Source: Rotaria sp. Silwood1
Taxonomy: Eukaryota; Rotifera; Eurotatoria; Philodinida; Philodinidae
NCBI GenBank assembly: GCA_905250075.1
Contig: CAJNOP010000143.1
Coordinates: 124,001-188,000, forward strand
Direction: 5' to 3'
Length of the DNA stretch: 64,000 nt
Part shown: one piece after another, positions 1-11,452 of the stretch
Position numbering within the stretch: the first letter of the stretch is position 1
How the letters are laid out: the number at the start of each line of letters is the position of its first letter
Translations under genes and position numbers: made by a program
The notes under the pieces: generated by a model
Told to the model about the DNA's origin: nothing
The model's input: the letters and a program-made list of their open reading frames with translations, nothing else
Database searches by the model: none

Positions 1-225
1 TTTAATGAATAATCTTGTGTTCAAAAACTCTTTTGTTAATGAAAAATACTATGTCAAACATGACTTGTTGATTTCATTTCTCTGAACAAGAATATTAGCT
101 TTAAATGACAGAAATTAGCTCATTTCGATTTTTCCTAGTTTTTGTAAAAGCTAATCTTAAATTTCGAGTACAAATTTAATCTGTTTTTCGAACTTTGTCG
201 TTATAATTTTCAATATGTATTTTAG

Positions 226-1446
226 TTTCTATGGAACAAAGAGTCTTAAAGTAGCTTTATCTCATCATCTTTGTGCACGTATTCAATCATGTCGTGGAGA
301 TTTTCGATCAGCATTGAACAGTGAACGTGAAGCTTATCAAATATATAAATTACAAGTAAACATTAAACAAATAAACTATTGAAATTGATTTGTATCTTTT
401 TTTTTCCTCTTAGCTTGGTGATGAACATGAAAGAACACGTGAAAGTGCTCAAGTACTTAAACATTTAACTGAACAAGCCGTTGTTTTACAAAAACGAATC
501 AATGATGTTGTTAAAGGTCAATTACTTGTCATACCAAGTTTAACTGTAAGTATTCAAATTTTTTTTTGTGCGAGACACATACTCTGTCAATGAATGTACA
601 TTACTAATGAAACTGCACAGTACAAAAAGAGTTAAGATTAATGGTATTTATTTCTACTGTGTGAAATGCTGTCAATTAAATATATGATTTATCTAAAAGA
701 TGAGTTTATTTGCTTGAAGATAGCGACTTTTGAATGTCTGTAAATTCTTGAATAATTATTGGTTAAGTTTCTCTAAAAATTTGGCTTTATTACACTCTTA
801 TGATTACTATTTCAGAAAGGATTGATGCACGTCATTGAAATTATTTAGCATAGATAGTTGAAACATCGCACTACATGATTCATAAAAAGATGAACGTCTC
901 TGTGACATACATCTGCTGTTGTGGTTAATTAATATTTATGAAGAGCTGAAGTAATTGAGCGTAAGAACTCTATATCAGACTGATGTTTTGCTCAGAGCTA
1001 TAACTAGTAAGAACTATGTGAAAGATAGCGAGTGAATCAGCTACAAAGCACAGCTATTCTTCTCTGCTCTTTGTTACGCAAGCAATTGAACTCCAACTTT
1101 ATCTTTGATCTACATTCTTAACAGAGTATTGTGCATACAAATTTACCAGATGTTGAACATGTATGTTAGTTGAAAACTCGTTCTACTATTGTATATATTT
1201 TCTTTGATTTAATTTACAATAAAATAAATTTAGATTCAACAGCCAAGTTTTCAAAATGTCTTAGAAATGCTTAATGTTGTTAATGGTATTCTATTTATTC
1301 AAATACGAGAAAAAGATCTTGATCTACTTCGTGAAGAATTTGCTAAACAATCAATTGATGATCAACAAGCATCAACATCTTCTGTGACTACTATATCAGA
1401 AGTAGCTAATCAAGCAGCAGCATTATTAAATAATGAAATCGATTAA
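226..1446 (+). CDS. CLUH: CLUH (clustered mitochondria protein), C-terminal exons
   Basis: Three exons at 226-355, 414-545 and 1234-1446 join in frame through GT-AG introns of 58 and 688 bp and end in TAA. The first base completes a codon begun upstream of the window, so only the last ~158 residues are present. The peptide matches the TPR-like end of CLU/CLUH: it starts FYGTKSLKVALSHH, continues CRGDFRSALNSEREAYQIYK and LKHLTEQAVVLQK, and then has LNVVNGILFIQI. Known role of the family: a cytosolic RNA-binding protein that binds mRNAs for nuclear-encoded mitochondrial proteins and keeps mitochondria evenly distributed. The last ~30 residues are Gln/Ser/Thr/Ala-rich and look disordered. The frame is clean, so the gene is probably functional. 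Family assignment is secure from sequence recall; it was not searched. Confidence 0.9.
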
Positions 1447-2938
1447 GACATATAGGCGATTGATTTATTCGCCTTTTAGTCTGATATGTTTTCATGTTTG
1501 TTTTGTTTTTCTTGTAGTTTCTAGGGCAATTACTCTTGGTGTTTGCGAGTGTTTATTTGTTGGAAAAAAAATTTTTTTTCTTTTTTATTGTCTAGTCTTT
1601 TCTGTAGACGTTTGTTTCTCTTTAGCCGAGCACATTAATTCGTTGACAGAGTGATCATATCATTTTTCTTTTGTTTGTGCATCAAGTTCGACTAGGTAAA
1701 TGTGTTATGTGTTCTGCTAACTGATGATCGAAAATATTGTTTTTCGATTGCAGTAATCAGTCTACTTCTGATTTGTTTGTTGTTCTTTCATTTTTTTTTC
1801 TTTTACTATATTACATTGCTATGGATAAAAATATTAGCAATGTTATAGTTTTTGTTTTGTTCCTAAAACTTGTGCTGTTTATTGACCGATTTGTTTAGTT
1901 TAAAAATCTAAGAGAGACAGTAGAGAAAAAGAAAAGAAAAGAAAACTAACAATGTTTTTTCTTTTTTTGTTTGCCAACTATTTTTCTCTTTAAAAAATAT
2001 ACCGAAAAGTAAAATTGATATGAATTTGTCTGATTTTTGCTAATTGATTTCTACAAGAAAAGATATTCTTTGGATTTTTTATTCTACAGTTTGATGAATG
2101 GTTTTAGCAAGTAAATAAACGAAATAGAACATGCAGTAAGATTTTTTCAATTATACTTATTGATTAACAAGGCTTCAAAGTCACAGTGGCATCATTATTA
2201 TTTCAAATGCAGTGAAATCTACTTCTATTTTTTCATTGAGTTCTAGCAAAGTCAATGAACGCAATAATTACATTGTTCAGCAGTACATTGCACTAATTCA
2301 CTGACAGAGCCGATACAAAAATGTATCTACAAAGTATGGATTGTTTAGTAACTGAAAAACAAACAGAATCGATGATAATAATTAACTTTTTAAAAGACAC
2401 ATGATCACCATTACATAAGGTTTTGAAAGAAATTTATTTACTTCCTTTCACTAAAAGCACTAGTGGAAAATTATTCAAAAAAGATGGAAGATAATACGAG
2501 GTAAACTAAGTTGAATCGATTTCGACACTTGCTCGTTAAAATACAATGAAATATATTTGAATGTGATATACCAAAAAATCACGATGATTCTCGTTAATCA
2601 ATTCTCTCGCTATCGAAACCTTGATTCCGCCACTCGCGCAAGGTCTTATTACAAAAACTAAGCAAACCATGGAGTAAAACTCTAGTTTTCTTGTAATTTT
2701 TGTTTCATGAAAATGATTTAAACTATCTTGAAATATACACCAATGACTTTCTATATAAATTTAATTGTCATTCAAATGAATCCTTTGTTAGTAATAGAAA
2801 AAAAAAATTATATGTTATAGTTCATTAAGTATCATAGTTTTCGTTTTAATAATATGAAATAAAAAAGAGAGACCAATACATATATAAAAAGAAGAAGTAT
2901 CTGACTGAACATATGAAATAATATAAGATGGAATCATA
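1447..2938. other. 3' flank of CLUH and intergenic DNA
   Basis: T-rich sequence follows the CLUH stop and probably holds its 3' UTR. The rest is AT-rich with many stops in all frames. I see no gene, repeat pair or RNA here. Confidence 0.5.
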
Positions 2939-3508
2939 TTAAAAGCTAACTAATACAAGTGATACAAGTGAATAAAGAACAAATTTATAACTAATATCAA
3001 TTAAATATAATGTACGTTGAGATTGGCGATCAGATTTTTTTGTAAAAAATACACGATTCCAACCGTTGAACTAAAAAAAGAAAATGACAACTTTTAAAGA
3101 TATATCAATCATAGATAACAAACTAAACAAATTAAAAAAATCTCTAGACTTGCTCATTTAATACTTAATATTATTTTTAATACAAAAACTTACAGCATAA
3201 AATCCGCATAATATTCCAGCGGTCAACATAGCACTAAGATATTGATGTTTTCGAATATTGAATGCAATTAATAATAAATTTAAAAATATAGAACTTAATA
3301 AAGTTCCTAAATGTGCCATAAAAAGAGCCATCATAACAACCTTACTATCACAGGTTTCACAATCTGACCATTTCATTGCTTTCATCCATTGTTTTTGAAA
3401 ACCTAATGGTGAATACCATAGATTACCAACAATCATATTAATAATAATAATTAAAAGAATTTTTACTAATGATGTAAATGTAAATGATATTGCTAAAAGT
3501 TCTAACAT
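2939..3508 (-). CDS. DUF1761-family small membrane protein
   Basis: Two exons, 3194-3508 and 2939-3070 on the minus strand, join in phase through a 123-bp GT-AG intron and give 148 residues ending in TAA. The start is the ATG at 3508; the frame is open upstream only through a TTG. Residues 1-30 form a hydrophobic segment followed by NLWYSPLGFQKQWMKAM, which matches the WYSPLxxGxxW signature of DUF1761. Two more hydrophobic stretches follow (about residues 63-82 and 85-103). The second exon gives LYLIDISYKFVLYSLVSLVL, the usual last helix. Family members are about 130-150 residues, four-helix membrane proteins of unknown function found in bacteria and some eukaryotes. Neither exon has a break, so it is probably a working gene. 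Function cannot be said. Confidence 0.8.
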
Positions 3509-4904
3509 GTCTTTTTTGAACAAAGAAAATAATCAGAAAGTATGTAGTAGTAATCGAATTCAGAAATGAAATGAAAGTTTAGAATAATTTTACTATGTAT
3601 GATCTTTGTTCAGTAATACATTGGACTCTTTTAAAATGTGTTTAGTACGTTTAGAAAAATATTTTCCATTGAACAATAATGATAATTAGTCATAGAACAA
3701 AAATAATTTTAAAGAAATTATGCATTATTTTGTAAAATTTTTCATAATTTAAAAAAAAAGAAGAGTTCACTACAATCGATGTAGATAAGGTTTTCGATTT
3801 AATCAAAATAAAATATCATAGTTTTTTTTGTCAAAAATATCTTTATGAATAATTAAACTATGTTGCGACGAATTATTTGAAGGATTTTTCTTCCAAAAAA
3901 TAGATATGAAACAAATCTTACATGTAACAATCTATTATACTACAGGTTTCGGATCTTTCGACATGAAATTTTCTTTTGACCTTTCGTTTCTCTATTATAC
4001 GGACGTTCATTGCCGAGTTTTGAATCGTTGGAGAATTTTCCATGTATATAAAAGTTTTGGCCAACGGTTTTTTGGTAACTATAGAAAGTTGTAATTTTTT
4101 TTTTGAGAGTAAAATTAGGATGTGGGTATGAATGAAGACAAGTTTTCAACACTCATATTCTCGCCCACACCGACACTCTTCATGTCTCATCAAGGCCTGC
4201 TCATTTGCGAAATATCAGCTCAAAGATAAAGCACGGCACGAGTACAACTTTTCGTATTCGTATTCAACGAATATGTTGCTGTACTTTATTCAAAAGAACA
4301 CAGACACCTGAGAATGTTCTTTCGTCAGCACTAAACGCACGAACACGTCTCCCACATCTCCGCACTTTTATTTACGTCTCTGATACGAGCTATCAAGAAA
4401 AAAACAATCTAAAGTTTAGGCAATATTCATTATCAAAATGCTTGAATACTATCTATGATATCATATACTGACGTATACAATAATGATGAAAAAATGATTA
4501 TAGTACCAAGTTGGTTAGATACCATTAAGCTACAAGATAAGTTTTTCAAATTCCATCATTTAAGACTCATAAGAAAGAAATTGTTCGATTGTTTTCTTCA
4601 AATCGAAATAATTGACATTGTCTTTTCTTTAATATAGTTGATTCTACAATACTTTCTTATTTTTGTAGTAAAATATTATAATATTAACAACATCGTACTT
4701 CATTGCTGTAAGCTTCTAAAAGAGTTTGTCAACAGTTTATGTTGTAATTTTCTTAATGTTATCTTTTATTTGTGTTGCTTTTTATTTTTTGATAAGATAA
4801 CCTTCTATCATATTCGAATAAGAATTCATCATAATAAATTGTAATAAGAAAAGAGAAAGATGAAAACTCGATCAAAAATTAATTCATTATAACAACATCA
4901 TTTT
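3509..4904. other. Intergenic DNA between divergent genes
   Basis: AT-rich non-coding DNA between the DUF1761 gene (minus) and the MGC-start gene (plus). It contains one telomere-like hairpin (listed separately). Short reading frames here on both strands have no splice support or recognisable similarity. An upstream ATG at about 4860 opens a 10-codon frame just before the 4905 start. Confidence 0.5.
4116..4184. repeat. Telomere-like hairpin 1 (weak)
   Basis: A G-rich arm (GATGTGGGTATG) and a C-rich arm (CGCCCACACCGACACTC) face each other across about 35 bp. This is a weak member of the TGTGGG hairpin family seen again at 8573, 10508, 12993, 17463, 31727 and 50370. Confidence 0.45.
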
Positions 4905-5843
4905 ATGGGTTGCATACAATTTAAAGTTAAACCAAATGCATCGGAGAAATCTCAGTCAAAGGTCTCACATGTTGATATTGTCCACGATATATCAGATGAT
5001 CCAAACATGACAAACATATCTTCGACAGTTGTTTATAGAAATCCATTGTCAATATCAACAAACCTGGTTGTTTCATCGGTCATTTCAGATGAATCAGAAG
5101 ATTTAACATCATATCCAGAATCTGTCATATCAGAGACACTTGTTAAATCAACCCAATCAAATAATTATCATAATCCTGTTAATAAAGAAACTTCAATGAA
5201 GTCTGATAAAGCAACTTCACTTAATAAGATAACTATTGCTTCAACATCAATCGATTCAAATGAACCTCCAACATCTAAAGAAAATATTTCGAAAACACAA
5301 ATCAAGAATGCAAATCTTTTGAATATTCCTCCTGTAGATAACGATATTCCCATCACATCGAATGAATTATATCGAATTTATCATCGTATCAATTCACCAT
5401 CGATCCGCTCAGATACTGTCCTATATCGTCGCAATACTAATAATCGCTTTTTATCTGCTAGAGAAAATGAATTCGATACATATCAAGAATCAAGACATAA
5501 TAATGATAATTATACCGAATCAGATACGTCTTTGCCTAATCATAATAGTATTATCCGTACAATATCGACCGATTCCGAAGGATCGGTAACATCTCAAGTA
5601 GAACCCTATGGAAGTGTATTTATTTGTCCGAAACATACAAATTTTCAACAAAAACCTTCTAGTAAATCAGATAAGTCTGAACTAAAACATGAAAAATGTG
5701 ATAGTTCAGCAGTTGTAGATATGAAAGTGATGACAAAAAATTTGGTAACTGCTCTGAAAACGACATCTGCTAAGTTAAGCATTTCAGGTTTTCATCATAG
5801 TGGAGCTGTTAGTGAAACAGATAGCGATGTGGATGAATTTTAG
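4905..5843 (+). CDS. Disordered Ser/Thr/Asn-rich protein with MGC lipidation-type start
   Basis: A single 939-bp frame gives 312 residues. It starts MGCIQFK: Gly2 followed by Cys3 is the pattern used for N-myristoylation plus palmitoylation, so attachment to a membrane is plausible. The rest is low-complexity and rich in Ser, Thr, Asn and Asp, with no transmembrane helix or known fold. It ends in an acidic tail, SETDSDVDEF, that looks like casein kinase 2 sites. Codon use resembles neighbouring exons (A/T-ending codons) and the frame is long for this AT content, which argues that it is real. The start is the first ATG, in AT-rich context. I do not recognise the family, and no neighbour suggests a job. 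Confidence 0.65.
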   Translation: MGCIQFKVKPNASEKSQSKVSHVDIVHDISDDPNMTNISSTVVYRNPLSISTNLVVSSVISDESEDLTSYPESVISETLVKSTQSNNYHNPVNKETSMKSDKATSLNKITIASTSIDSNEPPTSKENISKTQIKNANLLNIPPVDNDIPITSNELYRIYHRINSPSIRSDTVLYRRNTNNRFLSARENEFDTYQESRHNNDNYTESDTSLPNHNSIIRTISTDSEGSVTSQVEPYGSVFICPKHTNFQQKPSSKSDKSELKHEKCDSSAVVDMKVMTKNLVTALKTTSAKLSISGFHHSGAVSETDSDVDEF

Positions 5844-6817
5844 TTAAAATTAGTAGCAACAATGGAACAAGTAAATGGAAAATATTTTTTATGAAATCAT
5901 AATAGAAACAAATGATTCGTATGATCAATCAATAATACATTGACTCGCCATATTATTTTGGTTTTTTATTTTAGAAAAAAGATAAATAACGTAACTTTTC
6001 TCGCATGGAAAACTACTAGAGGATATTTGTATGTAATCATTTTCTCTGATAAAAATTGCGAAATAAAATATTCAATTATATCTAGTACAAAGAATATGTT
6101 TTACATTTGTATTTTAAAAGTAGTAAATGTGCAGAATTATCTCGAAACATGCCGGAGTTAAGAAAAATATAAAGTAAACATCTTATCTATGAATATTGAG
6201 AATTTAGTGTTTTAACTAGTGGTGGTGACAGGAAAAGGGGGGCTGAGTAGAATTCAATGGTTTAAAAAACAACTGGAACCGTTAAACTTATGCTAAGAAG
6301 TCTTCATTTTTCATTCTTGAGATGAAATATCTCAGTATTAATGTATAATATTGTTTTACTTCAGCACTGAAACCTTAACAATCTCGGTTCCATGCGATAT
6401 TATGGGGATCCAGCTTCTAAGGAATGGAACAATCTATCATTAACAATAAAAGAATAAACCTATTTTCGACTGTAGACGGAACCCACCTCCATGAAAAATT
6501 TTTTTCGGGCTACGCCATTAGTTTTAATTGTAATCAAAAGGCAAATAATTAGACAAAATATAAATGTACTTATTCGTGATTCTAAATTCACTTGTAATAT
6601 TTATCTTTCTTGTAATTAATACCTGATGTAAGATTCTTTTTTTGATGACCTTTTCCATCTTGTTTAGAAATAATTTATCTATATAATAAAACAGTCACTT
6701 ATCAAACGTAATGGTCTGTGTTGAGAATTGCAATATAACTTACAGTTTCCATTTCTCAATAGAATTTCTTTCATCCAAGTATTGATTAGAAAGAAAACAG
6801 TTTTAAAAAATATTTTA
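5844..6817. other. Intergenic DNA
   Basis: AT-rich DNA with one G-run (about 6233-6242). I see no coding exon, RNA gene or repeat pair. Confidence 0.5.
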
Positions 6818-7255
6818 TTAGAGGCAGTGCAGACGTATCAACATTAGTAGAATGCATCGAAATCGGCTCAATTTTCTATCAGTTTTGACAGATTTCAAAA
6901 ATATTCGACAGTAGTTATCACATGGGTATTCAATGGTAATACGTTGTGTCTTATTCATTGCTATAGGTGCTATTGTAATTTTAAAAATTTCTTTAACTTC
7001 ATAATGTATTAAATTCCAAAGGCTTTTAAATCTTTCTATATAATTAAATTTCGTTGTTCTATCGTCCACCCACATCCTTGCTCCACAAAAAACTGCGTAG
7101 TACATATGATAAGATGTAATCAATTAGTTTGCATATACTCAATCACCTATTTGATCTTTCACAGTTTCATATGTTTTTGTTATCCTTATCATTAATACAA
7201 CAATAATAATTTTCAGTATAAAAACAAATGCAAAATGGATTTTCATATTATCCAT
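6818..7255 (-). CDS. Small candidate secreted or membrane protein, unknown
   Basis: Two exons, 7147-7255 and 6818-7092, join in phase through a 54-bp GT-AG intron typical of this genome and give 127 residues. Residues 5-25 (IHFAFVFILKIIIVVLMI) are hydrophobic and could be a signal peptide or anchor. The remainder is basic, with three cysteines (in FCGARMW and YPCDNYC) and no motif I recognise. Its ATG at 7255 lies only 12 bp from the ATG of the divergent astacin gene at 7268, which leaves no room for two ordinary 5' UTRs. Either one start is wrong or the transcripts overlap. The clean splice phase is the main evidence for the gene. Confidence 0.4.
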
Positions 7256-7267
7256 TAGGATATAAAT

Positions 7268-8361
7268 ATGTTGTCCCAAATTTTAATCGTCTTTTCTCTT
7301 TGTTTCTGTATTGTCTTCAACACTCCTATCCCTAGTTCCGTCGAAAATGGAATTAATTATGAATGGCTAGGTAATTATTGACATTAATTATTCAGTGATG
7401 TGGATTTGATTTATTAACTAGGTGGTGGTTTCGAAGGTGATATGATCTTCCCTAATGGATTCGATCCAACAATTGAATCGACTGGAAGAGGTGTGGCTAT
7501 TTATGGACCTCGTCGTTGGTTTAAAAATGTAATTCCCTATGATATGTCATTAATTACAAGTAAAATACTTTTTGAAAAATAAAACGTAATTAAAGTAAAA
7601 AAGAAATATTTTACAGATGCTGGACATCGTAGTATGATTGAATCAGCAATGGCCACATTAGTGAATGTCACTCGTACACCTATATCAGGTCAAGCAACAC
7701 GCAAACCATGTTTTACTTTTTGACCTACATTACCAAAGGAATCAAACATTCTTAAGATTAATTATGAAGCTGGTTGTAGTGCAACAGTATATAGAAGAAA
7801 TATATTTTGTTTAAAACTATCGAAAGTAATCTTTTTTTCTCTCTCTCTTAGGTTGGTCTTTCATTTGCTCCAAATACTATGACACTTGCATATCCTGGAT
7901 GCTTTGGTTCTGGTACTATTTAACATGAACTTATGCACGTTCTTGGTAATGAATGAAAAAATTTTATTAATATTTTTTTTATATGAAGTCGATTAGTCAT
8001 CTATTGCCTTCTTAGGTTTTTATCATGAACAATCACGTCCAGATCGTGATACATATGTTACTATTAATCAAACTAATATTGAATCAGGCCATGTAGGTTT
8101 TTCATATTATTAATTAACTAATATTCTAAGGATGTATTATAGGAACATAACTTTAACAAATACCGATGGGGTAATACTGTTTATAATCAAAATACCAGTT
8201 ATGATTTTGATAGTATTATGCACTATGGTAGTAATTATTTTAGCAGTAATGGACAACCAACTATTACACCTAAAGTAGCTGGTATAAGAATTGGTCAAAG
8301 AGAACATCTTAGTCCAATTGATATTGCTGAAATTCGTTCATTTTACGGTTGTGTAGATTAA
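7268..8361 (+). pseudogene. Astacin (M12A) zinc metalloprotease with two in-frame stops
   Basis: Six exons (7268-7370, 7422-7559, 7617-7786, 7852-7945, 8016-8092, 8143-8361) join in phase through 50-70 bp introns. Residues 1-18 form a signal peptide, followed by a short propeptide and the astacin domain. The zinc site is intact (HELMH, then GFYHEQSRPDRD), as are the Met-turn and zinc-Tyr (SIMHYGS) and the ending FYGC. Two in-frame stops interrupt it: TGA at 7721 where the family usually has Arg (CFTF-stop-PTLP), and TAA at 7921 just before HELMH, where Gln is common. Both are one C-to-T change from CGA and CAA. Everything else, including all splice sites, is preserved. Known role of intact relatives: secreted endopeptidases in digestion, hatching or matrix processing. 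It is most simply a young pseudogene; C-to-U editing or an assembly artefact are less likely alternatives. Confidence 0.88.
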
Positions 8362-9079
8362 AAATAGTATTTTTAGGCAATAATAAAAAAAAGTGCAGTG
8401 TGTCCAGTCGATCATTTGTCTTTCAGGCATTTTATCTTTTTATAAAAAAGTAATGTTTGGAGAATCTCATGAACATAATCGTAAGTCGTTTCTAGGAGAG
8501 AAAAATAAACTTTGCTAATGAATCATTTAGAAAAAGCTTTTGATGCAATTTCTACGAGATTCAAGGATGTGACTGTGGGTAAGAGCGCATGTGAACAGAA
8601 GATCTGAAGCCACACCCATACCGTCGTCAATTTTCATGACAAAAAGAACTGAAAAATCCATTTTTCCTTGTACTTTGGCACCTGTGCTATCAGAATATAT
8701 AATTGCATTGCATATTCATTGAGACAATATAGAATAAAACGACTTACATAATAAAATATTCCCTAATAAAAGTTAAAAGAAATTCATTTTCAACCATTTT
8801 TGAGTTTTCAGTACTTGGATGATAGCACCGATATTTCTCAAGGTAATCCAGAACCTTTTTTACCCAAATGATCAGCGAAAAATGCTCTATAAAATCTGAT
8901 ACAGGAGAAAATTTTCTTGATACTTCGTGTTTTTCTGTGGTTGAATACTCATGGAAGTACGTTTTTATAACCTTTTTCTCCCTTCTTTTCTGATTATATA
9001 CTTGTTGGTTAGTTATTGTTTGTGTTGTTGTATGCTGATAGCGTTTTTTCGTTTACTCTATAGGACCTATGTTTGAAGG
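8362..9079. other. Intergenic DNA downstream of astacin
   Basis: AT-rich DNA containing a weak telomere-like hairpin at 8573-8625. AATAAA-type signals at about 8380 could serve the astacin transcript. No gene is seen. Confidence 0.5.
8573..8625. repeat. Telomere-like hairpin 2 (weak)
   Basis: GACTGTGGGTAAG and CCACACCCATACC arms are separated by about 27 bp. Same G-arm then C-arm order as the other members of the family. Confidence 0.4.
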
Positions 9080-10650
9080 TAAATTAAGAATTTCAAAAAT
9101 CTAGTCACCTCATAGGATGAAGAAAAGTATCACAGAAGCACCTCCGTTGTGTATCAATAACCATGGAGAAAAATGACATGCATGTAATTTAATGAAGAGT
9201 GTTGAATTGATTTTAATGCATTCTTATTCATTCATACTTGTCCATTCGATAAAAGTATAGAGAGACGCAGTGGCAAAAAAACTCTTGATGGAATACAATG
9301 TAATTAAAAGAAAGAAAAAAATCGAAAAGCGCAGCATTGTTTTTCTTCGGCACTCGTTTGTTTACACTTTCTACCTATTCATTGCTACTCACTATAAAGA
9401 CAAACACAGAAGAAAAAGACAATGGAAACAATAATAAAACTACTTCAATGTGGATTTTTGTTTCTTTGGTTGGCTGATTTGTAATGTACTGTTTTCTTGA
9501 TCTCTCTCGTTTATTATCGTTGTACTTTCAGAAGATATCCAATAGAATCATAATGCAATTAACATCATACTCAATTTTTTATTTTCAGAACAAGCTTTTG
9601 TGTTTACGCAAAGGTGTCAAGCATGTATATCAATAATAGTGTGTTTCTCATGACTTTTGAGCTACAAAGAAAGGATTCGTAGTACCTAGATTGTTCATCG
9701 ATGCTAGGAAAAATAATCAACCTAAGACTCATTCCTATTATACGAGTGTTCATTATTCATTTTGATTCCTTTTCTCATGCATACAAGCAGAAATCATTAA
9801 TAGATGAGTTCTACAATCATATTTTACTTGAAAAGTATTTATTATTTGCAATGCATCATACGGAATACATGTTACTTATTATCTCTTTTCGATTGATATA
9901 CATTTATTATGAATATAGTTTTTGTGATGCACGTATTAATTGCAAAAGAATTTTTCCGTTGATGTTATTGTGCATGTTAAAGTACATCGATTGTTGAACG
10001 GGACCAAACAAAATTAGATAATGATGTCTCTATGAATCGAAGTTAAAAGATCACTAACGATTGGCATATATTTCAAATGATCATAGTAGAAATCAAAACT
10101 CACTCCAGCAAGAGTGAGAGTGAGAGAATATTCACATTGCTAAGCTCATCTACACGAACATTCCTCTATTTCGTCATACAATATGGTTGTTAAAGTTTGA
10201 TTCCTATTCTCTCCCAACTTTTATTAGTACAATTTTATCTTTGATCCTTCAACATGTTGAATTTTCATGTCAATTTCCATTTTTTGACGATTGAAATCTT
10301 AAATCATAGTCCCGGCATGCACGAGAACTAATATTACTAGCTGTGAAGTAAGTGTTGGTATTGTTCTGAGATACTGATAAATAAATCTGATTTTGATGAG
10401 ATAAATCTAAAATGTTTTCATGTAAATTTTATGAAATATATACTCTTTTGAAATCACCTTTTGATGCAACATTACATATATATTTTTTTTCTTGTGCGTA
10501 GCATGAAAATCTAGGAGATGGGCGTAGACGAAATAAATACTCACATCTATACCCGTCCAACGATGAGTAGTTCTCACTGACACCATTTGTAAGAATTTTC
10601 AATTTTATTTAGTTAAAGAACTTTCAACTCATCTTGTGTATTTCTCTATC
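9080..10650 (+). repeat. Duplicated unit, copy 1
   Basis: Diverged direct copy of 13065-15060. Matching landmarks in order: an ATGCATGTAA...AATGAA segment; CTTGTC..CTCGATA.AAGT; the GAAAGAAAAAA run; a frame encoding a SHAYxQKSLIxEFYNxIL peptide (9701-9997); a GTGAGAGTGAG/CTCAC inverted pair; and AAGAACTTTCAACTCATCTTG. The shared reading frame stays open in both copies but matches nothing I know. Confidence 0.6.
10508..10556. repeat. Telomere-like hairpin 3 (degenerate)
   Basis: GAGATGGGCGTAGACG faces CTCACATCTATACCCGTCC across about 12 bp. It is a degenerate member of the G-arm/C-arm family. Confidence 0.3.
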
Positions 10651-11452
10651 TGAGGATATGCCGAAATTGGTTCCTATGTAAAAAAAGTGTCCTTCTTTTT
10701 TCGTAGCTGACAAAATGTACGCAATAAGATCTTAGACACAGCCACTGAAATTCAGAAGAACATGCTCTGACTTTTGATTTTTATGCTAGTTTTAGACTAT
10801 CTTATATCGTTGTCTTGTTTTCGGATGCATTGCGTAGTAAATTAAGCTGATTTTTTTCGAAATATATTTTTATTATGCCCATGACTTTTGAATTGCACGT
10901 TCAAATAAAAACCAAAGAAAACAGTTTTGTGTGCTTAGCTTTTATCGAAAAAAAAATTAGATGAATGTGTTGGATCTTATAACACATGAGTTTATAATCT
11001 GAAACAATAACTTTTATTGAAAATCACAAATTTCTCATAAATTTACAAAAAAATTGTCTGATGTTTATAATGGTGTAAGTCTCATCCATTTAAGACTCAA
11101 ACAAAGGGTGAAGCCAATTATAGAAAAATCATGTTCTAGAAGCACTCTATAATTGAATCTTTTCTTAGGTAGCCGATAAAGTTTACTTTTGTTAACCATT
11201 GTATATTTTTGAATGCTACTAACTCAGACATATAACACGATAATCAAAATACATGATTATGGTTCCTAAGAACTGTATTTATTTGTACAGATATGAATTT
11301 TGTGGAACTCATACATATTTTTTTGAAATAATATAGTATATCACTTTTATGAGTGGATCGAGAGACATAATAGTGCATTATGACCTACTGGTCTAGATAT
11401 AGTAGATATTTATAACAACACTTTTTACCATTTAATTCAAATAGAGGTGAGA

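Noticed and set aside
5168-5589. Frames overlapping the 4905-5843 gene on both strands
   Set aside because: Shorter shadows of the 312-residue frame without independent support.
7268-8361. Alternative genetic code (TAA/TAG as Gln, as in ciliates) to explain in-frame stops
   Set aside because: Intact genes in the window (CLUH, cytidine deaminase, DUF4037, ADP-ribosyltransferase) end normally at TAA, and TGA is also among the internal stops. Decay is simpler.
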